64,000 nucleotides of DNA from Candidatus Protochlamydia amoebophila UWE25 (GTDB lineage Bacteria; Chlamydiota; Chlamydiia; Chlamydiales; Parachlamydiaceae): the NCBI RefSeq assembly GCF_000011565.2, contig NC_005861.2:2170001-2234000 (forward strand), given 5' to 3'. This document shows, in pieces, positions 25,214 to 34,086 of the stretch. Each line of letters opens with the position of its first letter. Position 1 is the stretch's first letter. Below the pieces are notes generated by a model. The model did not search any database. It was not told the origin of the DNA and was given only the letters and a program-made list of their open reading frames with translations. Position numbers and translations under genes: made by a program.

Positions 25214-27412
25214 TTAATTATTTAGTTGATTCAAATACGCAGAAAATGGGTGGTGTTGCATAAAACCTTCTTGATTTTTGATATTAATCAGTTGTAATGA
25301 GGGAGCTGATAATTGAAGAAAAGAGATGGTCGCTATGGTTAAATTTTGATAGTCTGTTGTAAGTGAGCGGAGATGGGAAAACTTCCCTTTTAATTTTTTT
25401 CTCAGATTGGGCATTGCTTGAATATCTAATGAAAGTAACTGCTCACTATATCTTTCTAATAAATTTGTAAGATGAGGCTCTTCCAGTTGATGAAAAGGAA
25501 TTCCTAAATGATTCAAATGCAGACACTGGAGATGAAAAATCCGAATATTATCGTTATTATTAGAGGTTGAATGCAAGTGACTGAGAGTTAATTGTTCTAA
25601 CTTTGAGCAAGCACTGAGATACATCAAAGATTGATCCGTAAAATTCCAAGAAGGATTAGGAGATTTGATATGTAAGGTTTTAAGAAAACGACAACGTTTG
25701 GTTAATTTTTGAATCCCCTCATCATTAATTATGGCGTGTTTAGCCATTAATTTGTCCTGTTCAAGCTCGACGACTTTTAATTTTGGGCAATAGTCTCCTA
25801 AGGCTTCTAATAGTTGCTGACTAATATATCCTGTATTAAATAAGCATAAACGTTTTAAAGATGATGCTTCTGAAGAGCTTTTGGCTTTGAGAAAAGCAAT
25901 TAACTCTTTTTCATCGATCAGGCAATTTGTTAATTTTAATGTCTCTAAACATTTAAAATCATGGGGTTCGATTGAAAATTCGCCTGGCGAATGATATGGA
26001 TTTTCAAATTTAAAAACTTTCAAATTTTTTAAAGACTTTAATTGCGCCAAAAAAGTTTTTGTCATAGGAATGCTTCGATAAAGTTCAAGATGCTGAAGTT
26101 TAAGCCATTTGTTTAAGGTTTCTTTTATTGTTTCATCATTTAAAAAAAAACAATCGCTAATTTTAATTTTTTTTAATTGTTGACAGTTTTGAGCAACATT
26201 CGAGAAAGCTTGTTGCATGCGTTGAGTATCGCTAGAGCGGTTAGAACAAGGAAGAAACCCTAACTCCAATTCTTCTAATTGGGTTAAGCGACTTGCAATA
26301 GTATCTAATAACCGATGATTAACAGCACCGCAATTAGTAAAATTTAAAGTTTTGATGTGACTTGTAAGGGTAAAAAGAGACTCTTGAGTAACCAGAGGAA
26401 AACCTGTGAGGGATAATTTTTCTAGACAACTTTTTTTTTTCATTAAAGGATATAGTCCGTAATCAGTCAAAGACCCTTTCCCTGAGCTATCCCAACATTC
26501 AAAATGAGTTAATTTAATTTCTGAAAGTGCAAGCTCAAGTAAGGACAGGTCGGAAATGTGACAATCGATGATTTTCAAATTTTTGATTTGTGGGGCATAT
26601 AAACAAATAATAGCAATATAATCATCAAAGGACAGTGAGGGATGATGATAAAATTCTAATGTTTGCAAATTGGGTGACTGTTGAAGTAAATTTGCAAGTC
26701 CTTCTGGAGTATAAGTTCCCCCGTTCAACGCTAAATTTTCAAGCTTTACCGTATGTCTTGCTAGACTTTGCAAATCGCCATCAGAGAGATTGTTTTGTCG
26801 AGGAAAAAAAGAGGAAGGAAGGTAATTTGTCCAATCAAGTAAACGGCGGCTCAAGCTATTGGTTCGAATCGTTGAAAATTGATGGGGGTACTGATTAAAA
26901 AATTTTCTTAAAAATAAGGGCTCTGTGACTATACTATGAAATATTTTACAAACTAAGCCAATTTGACCAAGTTTATTCCATGTTTTTTCATAAGAAAAAA
27001 TTTGTTCTAAAATCTCTACCGGCAAAACATTTAGCTTAAGTTCTCCTTCATTTTGTGATTCGCTGTCTTTTATAGTTTTTAGAGAATTAAACAGATTAGG
27101 TTGAGAAATTTCTCCCAACGGGATAGTTGTCCTTATTGAGATTGAAACTAGCTTTTTAAGCGCGCGATATAATTTTTCTTCAGGAACAGACAAAACTTGT
27201 CTTTTTTTAATTAAGATAACACGTTCATTATTTTCTTCGTATAAATCGGTTAGTTCAGAAAATTTTTTAGGGAACCGAGTAAAAATTTCATAAAATTTAG
27301 CTAAAATTTCAGGATAACTAGTTTCTAATAGCTCTTGAATTCGTGGCTGATTATAAGGAAGAGCAAGGTGAATTTCCTGAGCATACTCAGAGATTGAAGT
27401 CACTGAACACAT
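25214..27412 (-). CDS. F-box and leucine-rich-repeat protein, probable host-directed effector
   Basis: An F-box-like segment lies at about residues 127-172 (LPVEILEQIFSY, then GLVCKIFHSIV). It is followed by some 20 leucine-rich repeats to the C-terminus, of the irregular 24-29 residue type seen in eukaryotic FBXL proteins (LEKLSLTGFPLVTQES, LKTLHIKS). In eukaryotes F-box proteins bring substrates to SCF ubiquitin ligases. No Sec signal is visible; export would need type III secretion. Such proteins are expanded in Parachlamydiaceae. 732 residues, single gene. The substrate is unknown. Confidence 0.88.
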   Translation of the reverse strand: MCSVTSISEYAQEIHLALPYNQPRIQELLETSYPEILAKFYEIFTRFPKKFSELTDLYEENNERVILIKKRQVLSVPEEKLYRALKKLVSISIRTTIPLGEISQPNLFNSLKTIKDSESQNEGELKLNVLPVEILEQIFSYEKTWNKLGQIGLVCKIFHSIVTEPLFLRKFFNQYPHQFSTIRTNSLSRRLLDWTNYLPSSFFPRQNNLSDGDLQSLARHTVKLENLALNGGTYTPEGLANLLQQSPNLQTLEFYHHPSLSFDDYIAIICLYAPQIKNLKIIDCHISDLSLLELALSEIKLTHFECWDSSGKGSLTDYGLYPLMKKKSCLEKLSLTGFPLVTQESLFTLTSHIKTLNFTNCGAVNHRLLDTIASRLTQLEELELGFLPCSNRSSDTQRMQQAFSNVAQNCQQLKKIKISDCFFLNDETIKETLNKWLKLQHLELYRSIPMTKTFLAQLKSLKNLKVFKFENPYHSPGEFSIEPHDFKCLETLKLTNCLIDEKELIAFLKAKSSSEASSLKRLCLFNTGYISQQLLEALGDYCPKLKVVELEQDKLMAKHAIINDEGIQKLTKRCRFLKTLHIKSPNPSWNFTDQSLMYLSACSKLEQLTLSHLHSTSNNNDNIRIFHLQCLHLNHLGIPFHQLEEPHLTNLLERYSEQLLSLDIQAMPNLRKKLKGKFSHLRSLTTDYQNLTIATISFLQLSAPSLQLINIKNQEGFMQHHPFSAYLNQLNN

Positions 27413-27485
27413 AATTTTTCCCTTTTCTAATTAAATTAAAAAAAATTATTACATTTAAATTTAAAAATAAAATTAATTATTTTAA

Positions 27486-28632
27486 TTAATTTTGTTTAAT
27501 AAGGAAGCAACACGATCTATTTTCCCAGGTAAAGTTAGATCCTTTACGATCAAAATGACCTTCGTAAGCTTGTTTGACGATAAACGGGGCGCTTCAAATT
27601 AAGCATTTGAATAACTCCTTTTGTAGTCAAGTCGAAAATTAGAGGAATAATGCGACTCAACTCTGCTTCACTGACAGTTCCCGTACCAAAAGTATCTACT
27701 TTTTGAGATAGGGTAAAGAATTTCAATGGCATAGGATAACTGCACTTCACAACGTCGAGCCAATTTAGCAGCCACAATAATTTTACTCTATATAACGCGC
27801 AGCATAACAAGCGGAACGACCGACTTTAGAGAAAACTTTTCCCGAAAATGCGCCATCACCATACTTTCCCCTTCTTTTATAAGTATCTACAACAATTTTT
27901 CGGCCTGTTAAACCACCATTACCTGCGGGCCCTCCTATCACGAAACGACCTGTTGAATTAATAAAAAAAGAGTATTTTCATCGATGAGATAAGAGGGTAC
28001 AACATCTCGAATGAGTTGCTTTATATCTAAAATTAGCTCTTTGTCTAACTTCCTCAGAATGTCGAGTTGAAATAACAATGATATGAATTCGAATCGGTTA
28101 ATGATTTTGATCATATTCAATAGTCACTTGAGATTTGGCATCAGGTCATAAATATTTTAGCTCTCTCTTTTGTCTCTTCATGCACAGTTTTCTTACAAGA
28201 GCATAGCCATACATAATCCTCTGATTTCCCGGCCCCTTGTTCCTGGTAAGAACCAAATGCTTCATTAACGCAACCTGGGCAATATCTTGGGATTGCTTAC
28301 TGAGAGAGTTTATTACGCCACAAGATTGATAATCGAATCCTAACTCGGGATTTTCATAACCAATTTCTTTGATTGTCTGAGTCTACGAGCAATTTCTTGA
28401 TAATCAGTCGTTGCGTGAATGGTGATCTCTCCGCAATAAAAACCATCCCTCGGCAAACAAGTATTACACAGGCCACTTGAGCATTCTGATCGATCATTAA
28501 ACAAGCATCTAAATGGCAACTGAAATTTGATCTGCCATTTTCAGGATGTTCAATCGCAACGGATTCAGAAGTAAAAGAAAGTGAGGTATGACTAAACCTT
28601 TGCCTACGGGTTTTAATTGTCTGATTTTTCAT
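27486..28632 (-). pseudogene. metK: Decaying metK (S-adenosylmethionine synthetase)
   Basis: The minus strand carries recognisable MetK segments in the correct order but in different frames. These are the N-terminal FTSESVAIEHPENG near 28570, [17 protein letters not shown] near 28000, the glycine-rich region about 27890-27960, and the C-terminal FDLTTKGVIQMLNLKRPVYRQT near 27600. The last piece is GHFDRKGSNFTWEN near 27550. Many frameshifts and substitutions in otherwise invariant motifs show long decay. The cell must get SAM elsewhere. Chlamydiae are known to import SAM, and Rickettsia also shows metK decay. Confidence 0.9.
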
Positions 28633-28763
28633 TTTTTTTAATTTAAAGTTTTCAGGATAAAAATACTCCCTCTCCCCCTTTTTATCCTCTTTGATGGCTT
28701 TTAAGGCAAATTTTTTAAATTAAAGAAAGGAATGACCTATACGATAACTCTTTAAAATAGCCA

Positions 28764-29816
28764 TTAAAAAAGTGTTAATTGAATCTCTTCTTCAAGACTT
28801 AAACTCATTCCGAGTCCCAAAAGACGAACAGGCGCTTTTTTTCTTTCCCATCCTATTCGAATTAACGTTTGATAAGTTTCTAAATCAAACGCTTTAAAAA
28901 AAGTATTTTCGACCGTGGTAGTTGTAAAATCTGCAAACTTGATCTTGATAAAAGGTTTTTTTTTATAATATTGATTAGAAATTTTCTCATATCGAATCAT
29001 CAACCTCTCTATCAAATTTGGAATCTCTTGATAACAAAGCTCCAAATTATTTAAATCTTCCAAAAATGTGGACTCTACACTTAATGACTTTCGAATACGA
29101 TCTGATATGACAAAACGATGATCAATTCCTCGGCATAGCTCATAAAGATTCCAAGCCCGGCTTCCAAAAAGTTTTTGCAAAGTTGTAATGTCAAGTGTCT
29201 GTAAATCCCCGCAATTCATTAATCCTAAACTGTGTAATTTTTTTGCCATGACATGGCCAATTCCAAAAATCTTCTCAACAGGAAGATGGACCATAAAAGC
29301 ATCAACTTCTTTAGGTGTTAACACAAACTGACCATTTGGTTTATGCCAATCACTTGCCACTTTAGCTAAAAATTTATTAGGAGCTACTCCAGCAGACGCG
29401 GTTAATCCTCTTTCCTTCCAAATTAATTGCCGAATCTCTTGCGCGATCCACGTTGCACTGCCTCTTAAGGCATCTACATCTGTCACATCTAAAAAAGCTT
29501 CATCTAAAGAAAGAGGTTCTATCAAATCTGTAAATAGATGAAAAATCTCATGAATAGCTTTACTTTCTCGTTTATATTTATCAAAATCAGGAAATAAAAT
29601 AATTAGATCTGGACAAAGCTGTTTAGCTTTCCAAGAGGGCATAGCAGAACGTACCCCAAATTTACGAGCTAAATAATTAGCTGTTGCAATAACTCCTCGT
29701 TTATCTGGATCACCCCCTACCGCAATTGGCTTTAAAACTAATGAAGGATCATCTCGCATTTCAACAGAAGCATAAAAAGCATCCATATCTATGTGAATGA
29801 TTTTTCGAAGTGTCAT
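28764..29816 (-). CDS. dinB: DNA polymerase IV
   Basis: Y-family translesion polymerase. The first catalytic motif HIDMDAFYASVEMRDD (Asp10) and the second SLDEAFLDVTD (Asp/Glu pair about residues 104-106) are intact. The helix-hairpin-helix thumb (FGIGHVMAKKLHSLGL) and little-finger domain follow. The C-terminus ends QLTLF, a consensus beta-clamp-binding motif. 350 residues is standard. Single gene. No LexA box was seen upstream. Confidence 0.95.
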   Translation of the reverse strand: MTLRKIIHIDMDAFYASVEMRDDPSLVLKPIAVGGDPDKRGVIATANYLARKFGVRSAMPSWKAKQLCPDLIILFPDFDKYKRESKAIHEIFHLFTDLIEPLSLDEAFLDVTDVDALRGSATWIAQEIRQLIWKERGLTASAGVAPNKFLAKVASDWHKPNGQFVLTPKEVDAFMVHLPVEKIFGIGHVMAKKLHSLGLMNCGDLQTLDITTLQKLFGSRAWNLYELCRGIDHRFVISDRIRKSLSVESTFLEDLNNLELCYQEIPNLIERLMIRYEKISNQYYKKKPFIKIKFADFTTTTVENTFFKAFDLETYQTLIRIGWERKKAPVRLLGLGMSLSLEEEIQLTLF

Positions 29817-29992
29817 AAATAAAAGAATAATAAATTGCTAAGAAGTTTAATCTGAATATTTTATCACTTATTATTCAGGGATAACGGCACATATAGACAA
29901 GGTAGCAGAAAGCAAATTATCTATCGATAGACTCTGAAAATAAAAAACTCATTTTTTAGCTTTGCTAAAGCGTTAAAAAAGATGTATTTTTC

Positions 29993-30430
29993 TTATCTTT
30001 TAGAATCTGCACGCCTTCTATCTTCTCGCCTTTGCTCATAAAGACGATCGTCTAATCGCTTATTTTGAAACATTTGATTGACGACTCGTTGTTGTTGTCG
30101 ATTTGCAGCATCCATTCTTTGTTGAACGCGTTTTTGTTGACGTTGAGAAGCATCCACGTTGGCTTGTACTTTTAACTCTTCACGATGTAACTCATCCATC
30201 TTTTCTTGAATTCTTTGATCTTCCTGCCGTGCTTCATCAACTTGTTTTTGCACGCGTTTAACCTCTTCTTTTTTTTCTTGATCTCGTTTTTGTTGCCGCC
30301 ACCATTCTTCTCTTTTTTCTTCCCATTTTTCATCATCAATTTTTTGCGATTGCGTTTCTGCAGATAAAGAGAAGAGAAAGCAACTGCTAAAGCAAAAAAT
30401 AAACGTTCCCAATTTTTGTAAAAATACCAT
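29993..30430 (-). CDS. Small secreted coiled-coil protein
   Basis: A signal peptide (hydrophobic FIFCFSSCFLFSLSA, cleavage expected after SAE) is followed by about 120 residues almost wholly of charged and Gln residues. Heptad-like patterning runs through QKQVDEARQEDQRIQEKMD and QQKRVQQRMDAANRQQQRV, predicting a single long coiled coil. An AGAGGAA site precedes the ATG. Probably periplasmic or surface-linked. No family recognised. Low complexity makes any homology call unsafe. Confidence 0.7.
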   Translation of the reverse strand: MVFLQKLGTFIFCFSSCFLFSLSAETQSQKIDDEKWEEKREEWWRQQKRDQEKKEEVKRVQKQVDEARQEDQRIQEKMDELHREELKVQANVDASQRQQKRVQQRMDAANRQQQRVVNQMFQNKRLDDRLYEQRREDRRRADSKR

Positions 30431-30679
30431 ACGTTCCTCTTAGAATATCCTACCTTCAATTAGAGTTTCTCTTTTGATTTACAAAAACAAAAATTTTAAC
30501 TTTCAGCAGGAAAATTTCCAATTCAGCTTATCCATACCTTCTTTTACAAGATATCTAATCACTTGTATAGGGAAATTTAACCGTCTCACAAATTTGTCGA
30601 GTGGTTAAGGTAAATTATTATCTAAGAAATAAATCTGGCTTCTAACCTTAAAAAGCCGAGAGAAAAAAGCCTCCCACGA

Positions 30680-32047
30680 TTAAAAAACTTGAGATTTTAC
30701 CTGCCTTTTATCCCAAAAAAAACCGAGACCCATTCCAATTGCAGACAAGCCAATGCTTGACATTTCTTTAAGAAAATTCATTTGTAAATCACGAAAAAGA
30801 AAAAATCCAATCGCACCAAATCCCATCGCTAAAAAAGCTGCAGATGAAGATCCTTTTTTATTAAACATAGCCGCAAAAACAGGTACAAATAAGCAATAAA
30901 CAGATAGTTCGTAGCTTTGTATTAACAAATCAACAATTTCGCCAAAACCAAATGAGGCAAGAAATGCGGCCACCCCTATAGCCGTTGTTAATAATCTCGA
31001 AATTTTAACCCCATCCATTTTGTCTAAAGTGACAAAGTCAAAATCTTGGCTTAAATTCGAGCTGATTGCATTGAGAAGAGAAATGGCTGTTGAAATAATA
31101 GCCATCAGCACAGCACATCCTAAAAAAGCAGCAAAGGTGGGATTGGTGATTGTTTTAGAAACTTCTATAAAAACACTAGAATGACTGGGAATAGATAGAC
31201 CCATTTGCTTTCCTAATACCCCAAAAAAAATAGGGATAATACTAATTCCAAATGTACAAATAGCCGCACAAGCCGCAGCTTTTGTGACAATGCTTGGGGA
31301 TTTTGCTGCAAAACATCGTTGTGCCATATCTTGTTCTATGACCATAAAAAGTAGAGGCATTAATAGCCATCCACTGAGTTTAGATGCATAAGGGTCTCCC
31401 GCAAAAGCATCAAAACCATTTTTCCAAGAGAGTGCCCATGTAGATTCTTGGCTGATCAAAACAAAGAAAAAACCTCCAACAAACACACAGATAAAAAATA
31501 ATGCTTGAATAATATCAATGGAAACAACTGCTTTCAAACCACCCATCACGGTATAAATAATAATTAAACCCCAAAAAGCCATAAAAAACACAGGTTGGTC
31601 GACACCCATACTGACCATGAATTTTTTAGAAGCAATGACTTGTGCAACTAAAATCATAAAGAGGGAAACTATGGAAAGAAGAGAGGCTATTTGTTTTAAA
31701 AATTTCGATTGATAGACAATCTCAAATAGTTGAGCAACAGTAGAAACTTGAAACTGAGCCATTTTTTTTCCAATTCCCATTGCCAATAAAACAAACCCTA
31801 AGCATGATCCGAGAGGATATAATAACACTCCCCAACCATAACGGTATGCCTCTTCTGCCGACCCTAAAATCAATCCTCCTCCAATTTGGGTGGCAATAAA
31901 AGTCATCAATAAAGGAAAAAAATAAACATCTTTTCCTGCTAAAAAATAATCTTGTTGATTTTTTAAATTTTGTGTGGCTTTTTTCCCTGCTAAGAAACAG
32001 ATAATTTGGATAATCACCACAAGACTAATAAAAATAGACGTATTCAT
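30680..32047 (-). CDS. Sodium:solute symporter family (SSF) transporter
   Basis: Inner-membrane Na+-coupled importer with about 12-13 hydrophobic segments over 455 residues. The family block QDYFLAGKDVYFFPLLMT in TM1-2 and IATQIGGGLILGSAEEAY with small residues lining the pathway are typical. MGGLKAVVSIDIIQ is another SSF signature. The substrate is not evident from sequence (members carry proline, pantothenate, sugars, vitamins). A possible short His-rich leader ORF lies about 155 bases upstream. Confidence 0.88.
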   Translation of the reverse strand: MNTSIFISLVVIIQIICFLAGKKATQNLKNQQDYFLAGKDVYFFPLLMTFIATQIGGGLILGSAEEAYRYGWGVLLYPLGSCLGFVLLAMGIGKKMAQFQVSTVAQLFEIVYQSKFLKQIASLLSIVSLFMILVAQVIASKKFMVSMGVDQPVFFMAFWGLIIIYTVMGGLKAVVSIDIIQALFFICVFVGGFFFVLISQESTWALSWKNGFDAFAGDPYASKLSGWLLMPLLFMVIEQDMAQRCFAAKSPSIVTKAAACAAICTFGISIIPIFFGVLGKQMGLSIPSHSSVFIEVSKTITNPTFAAFLGCAVLMAIISTAISLLNAISSNLSQDFDFVTLDKMDGVKISRLLTTAIGVAAFLASFGFGEIVDLLIQSYELSVYCLFVPVFAAMFNKKGSSSAAFLAMGFGAIGFFLFRDLQMNFLKEMSSIGLSAIGMGLGFFWDKRQVKSQVF

Positions 32048-32203
32048 TTGGTGCCTGTCATAAAAAAACTTGTATAGAATAAGAACTTTAAAAATTTACA
32101 AGTAGGTTTTTTAAATCTATTTTTAAATTTTTACGCTTTCAAAAACATTTAAAATTTGAATGGAAAATTTTAATTAACAAAACAAATAAGATTCACAAGA
32201 ATT

Positions 32204-32293
32204 TTAATGAAAACAAGGGTGGGAATGATGAAGAAAAATTAAAGAAGAAGGATTAATTAACGGCCTAAAACGGGATAGATTATTTCGTTGCAT
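32204..32293 (-). CDS. Possible 29-residue leader peptide with His-rich end
   Basis: A short frame beginning MQRNNLSRFRPLINP and ending FLHHSHPCFH is preceded by AAGGATG. It lies about 155 bases upstream of the SSF transporter in the same direction. Clustered His codons near the stop recall amino-acid attenuator leaders, but no clear terminator/anti-terminator pair is visible in the AT-rich gap. The rest of the 443-bp gap (32048-32490) shows nothing else. Confidence 0.2.
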   Translation of the reverse strand: MQRNNLSRFRPLINPSSLIFLHHSHPCFH

Positions 32294-32490
32294 ATAACAT
32301 CCTTAATTTAAAATTTCTCTTTTTTTATTATTTATAATAGACGCTAAAATAAAAACCACAATAAATTTATTTTATAATAGCGTATTATTTAGAGTCAACG
32401 ATACATTGCTCAATTTCTAGGAAATAAACGACCCACAACCTTTTTTATTTCAACTAAATAAGAAAGACTTGAAGGGTCCCAATTTTATTA

Positions 32491-33060
32491 TCAAATAGAC
32501 TTTCTTAAAGTTTTAAGGGATATACAAAGTAAGAAAATTTTTAAAATTTCACCCCCGATAAAAGGATAAAATCCCATCATTATCACATTTTTCCAACCCA
32601 CAAAAGGAGCTAAGCCTAATACTCCAATCGCAAGTTGCGTAATACAAGCCACAAAACCCATTAAAGCGAGAAACTGAATTTGATGTTTTTTCATTTTTTC
32701 TACAGCCCATCCCATTAAATAAACTTGGGCAAGAAATCCAAAAATATACCCAGCTTTAGGACCAAAGAAAACCAGAGGATTCATTTCGAAATTAGATAAA
32801 ACTGGCATGCCAACCGCTATTTCAGCAAAGTAAGCTAAAATCGCCCATACCCCATTTCTCTTTCCTAGTGTGACTCCAATTATCATCACTGCTAGCGTTT
32901 GCATTGTTAATGGAATCGGCGTAAATGGAAGTGCAATTTTTATTTGAGCACAGAGAGCAAGAAAAAAAGAAGCTGCTAACACTTGAAAAGCAACACTCCA
33001 ATTTTTAATTAGGGAATTAGTTGATTCATCAACGTGGCTAAGATCTACAGAGTTGGCCAT
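32491..33060 (-). CDS. bioY: Biotin transporter BioY
   Basis: S-component (biotin-binding) of an ECF transporter, six hydrophobic segments. Hallmarks are the LCAQIKIALPFTPIPLTMQT loop after TM1 and the FFGPKAGYIFGF block. The start is placed at the ATG at 33060, with AGG 7 bases upstream; a TTG seven codons further is possible. About 189 residues is normal. No EcfA/EcfT genes lie beside it, so it works alone or with a shared module. Biotin import suits an intracellular life. Confidence 0.93.
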   Translation of the reverse strand: MANSVDLSHVDESTNSLIKNWSVAFQVLAASFFLALCAQIKIALPFTPIPLTMQTLAVMIIGVTLGKRNGVWAILAYFAEIAVGMPVLSNFEMNPLVFFGPKAGYIFGFLAQVYLMGWAVEKMKKHQIQFLALMGFVACITQLAIGVLGLAPFVGWKNVIMMGFYPFIGGEILKIFLLCISLKTLRKSI

Positions 33061-33258
33061 TTTATACCTATGAGGGTTCAAAATTTAAACTAGAGATAAC
33101 CCATGATAAAAAATAAATTCTCAATTAATGTTTGAATTTATCACTTTATTTCTGAGATTACATATTAAGTGCTTCTATAATAAACAAACTCCAGGATAGT
33201 CGTCAATAGACTTCTTAAAAAACATTTTTTTATACGATTCTAGTTTAGAAAAAAGATT

Positions 33259-34077
33259 TTATTTTAGTGAAACTTGTAAATAAGAATCAATTCGATTACA
33301 CCAACCTTTTAACCAGCGCTGCTCACCTCTTGCAATGGGAGCATTTTGAACTCTTAATTTGAGTATCTCTTTTGCGGCACATACAAATTCTTCAATAGCA
33401 ACTTTTCCCTGTTCGCTTCCTTGCATTCTTTCCAATACTTGCAATAATCCCCACCCTTGCCCTTGGTAGCATTCCTGAAAAGAAATTCCCTCTCCTTTAA
33501 AATTGAGATAATCAAGAAGGACAAACAATCCATTAGAAGTTTGAGCTAAACGATGAAATTGTTTAGAGATTTGATCTTGTTTTTCAAGTTTTGCATGTTT
33601 AAGTAAAATAGGAAGAGCATAAGAAAGCCTTTCAACCATAAAACAAATTTGCAAATCAATGTGATCGACTAATAATTGACGAAATTCTTTCATTTTAGTG
33701 CTTTCTTGGGCATCCAAAAAGACTTGACGTGTTTGCCAAGGGCATCCTTGCGCTATCTTTAACCATTCGGGTAAAAGGATTCCGTGCTTTTGTAAGTAAA
33801 TTAATAAAGAAGGAAACATTTCTTTAAAAGGACCTTGTTTCCCCGGTGGATACCAGATGAAATGACCTATTCCAACTGATGCAAATTCCTCTCCTTTATT
33901 CCAACTTGTAAGACCTTCTTGCTTAGCCCCACATTCGTTTTTCCAAATTAGCATTCCCATTTTTTGGGCTTCATCAGGATTAATTGAAAAAGCAGGATTG
34001 ATGACTACTGCCAAACCAGAACAATTAAAAGAGATGAGAAACATTAAAAGTAATAGACGCAACAATACTTTTTTCAT
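33259..34077 (-). CDS. Secreted lysozyme-like protein next to nagZ
   Basis: A signal peptide covers about residues 1-24. The mature part has a block IWKNECGAKQEGLTSWNKG followed by VGIGHFIWYPPG. The Glu..Gly..(G/T)xGxGH arrangement resembles glycan-cleaving lysozyme-superfamily enzymes, but I cannot name a subfamily. Its start is 9 bases after the nagZ stop, so the two are one operon. A role in cutting peptidoglycan, giving substrate for NagZ, is a coherent inference. 272 residues; the last 150 are helical. Confidence 0.6.
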   Translation of the reverse strand: MKKVLLRLLLLMFLISFNCSGLAVVINPAFSINPDEAQKMGMLIWKNECGAKQEGLTSWNKGEEFASVGIGHFIWYPPGKQGPFKEMFPSLLIYLQKHGILLPEWLKIAQGCPWQTRQVFLDAQESTKMKEFRQLLVDHIDLQICFMVERLSYALPILLKHAKLEKQDQISKQFHRLAQTSNGLFVLLDYLNFKGEGISFQECYQGQGWGLLQVLERMQGSEQGKVAIEEFVCAAKEILKLRVQNAPIARGEQRWLKGWCNRIDSYLQVSLK

Positions 34078-34086
34078 TTTCTCCTT

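Noticed and set aside
30598-30614. GTCGAGTGGTTAAGG, like a tRNA-Ser D-arm
   Set aside because: No acceptor, anticodon or T-arm around it; likely chance.
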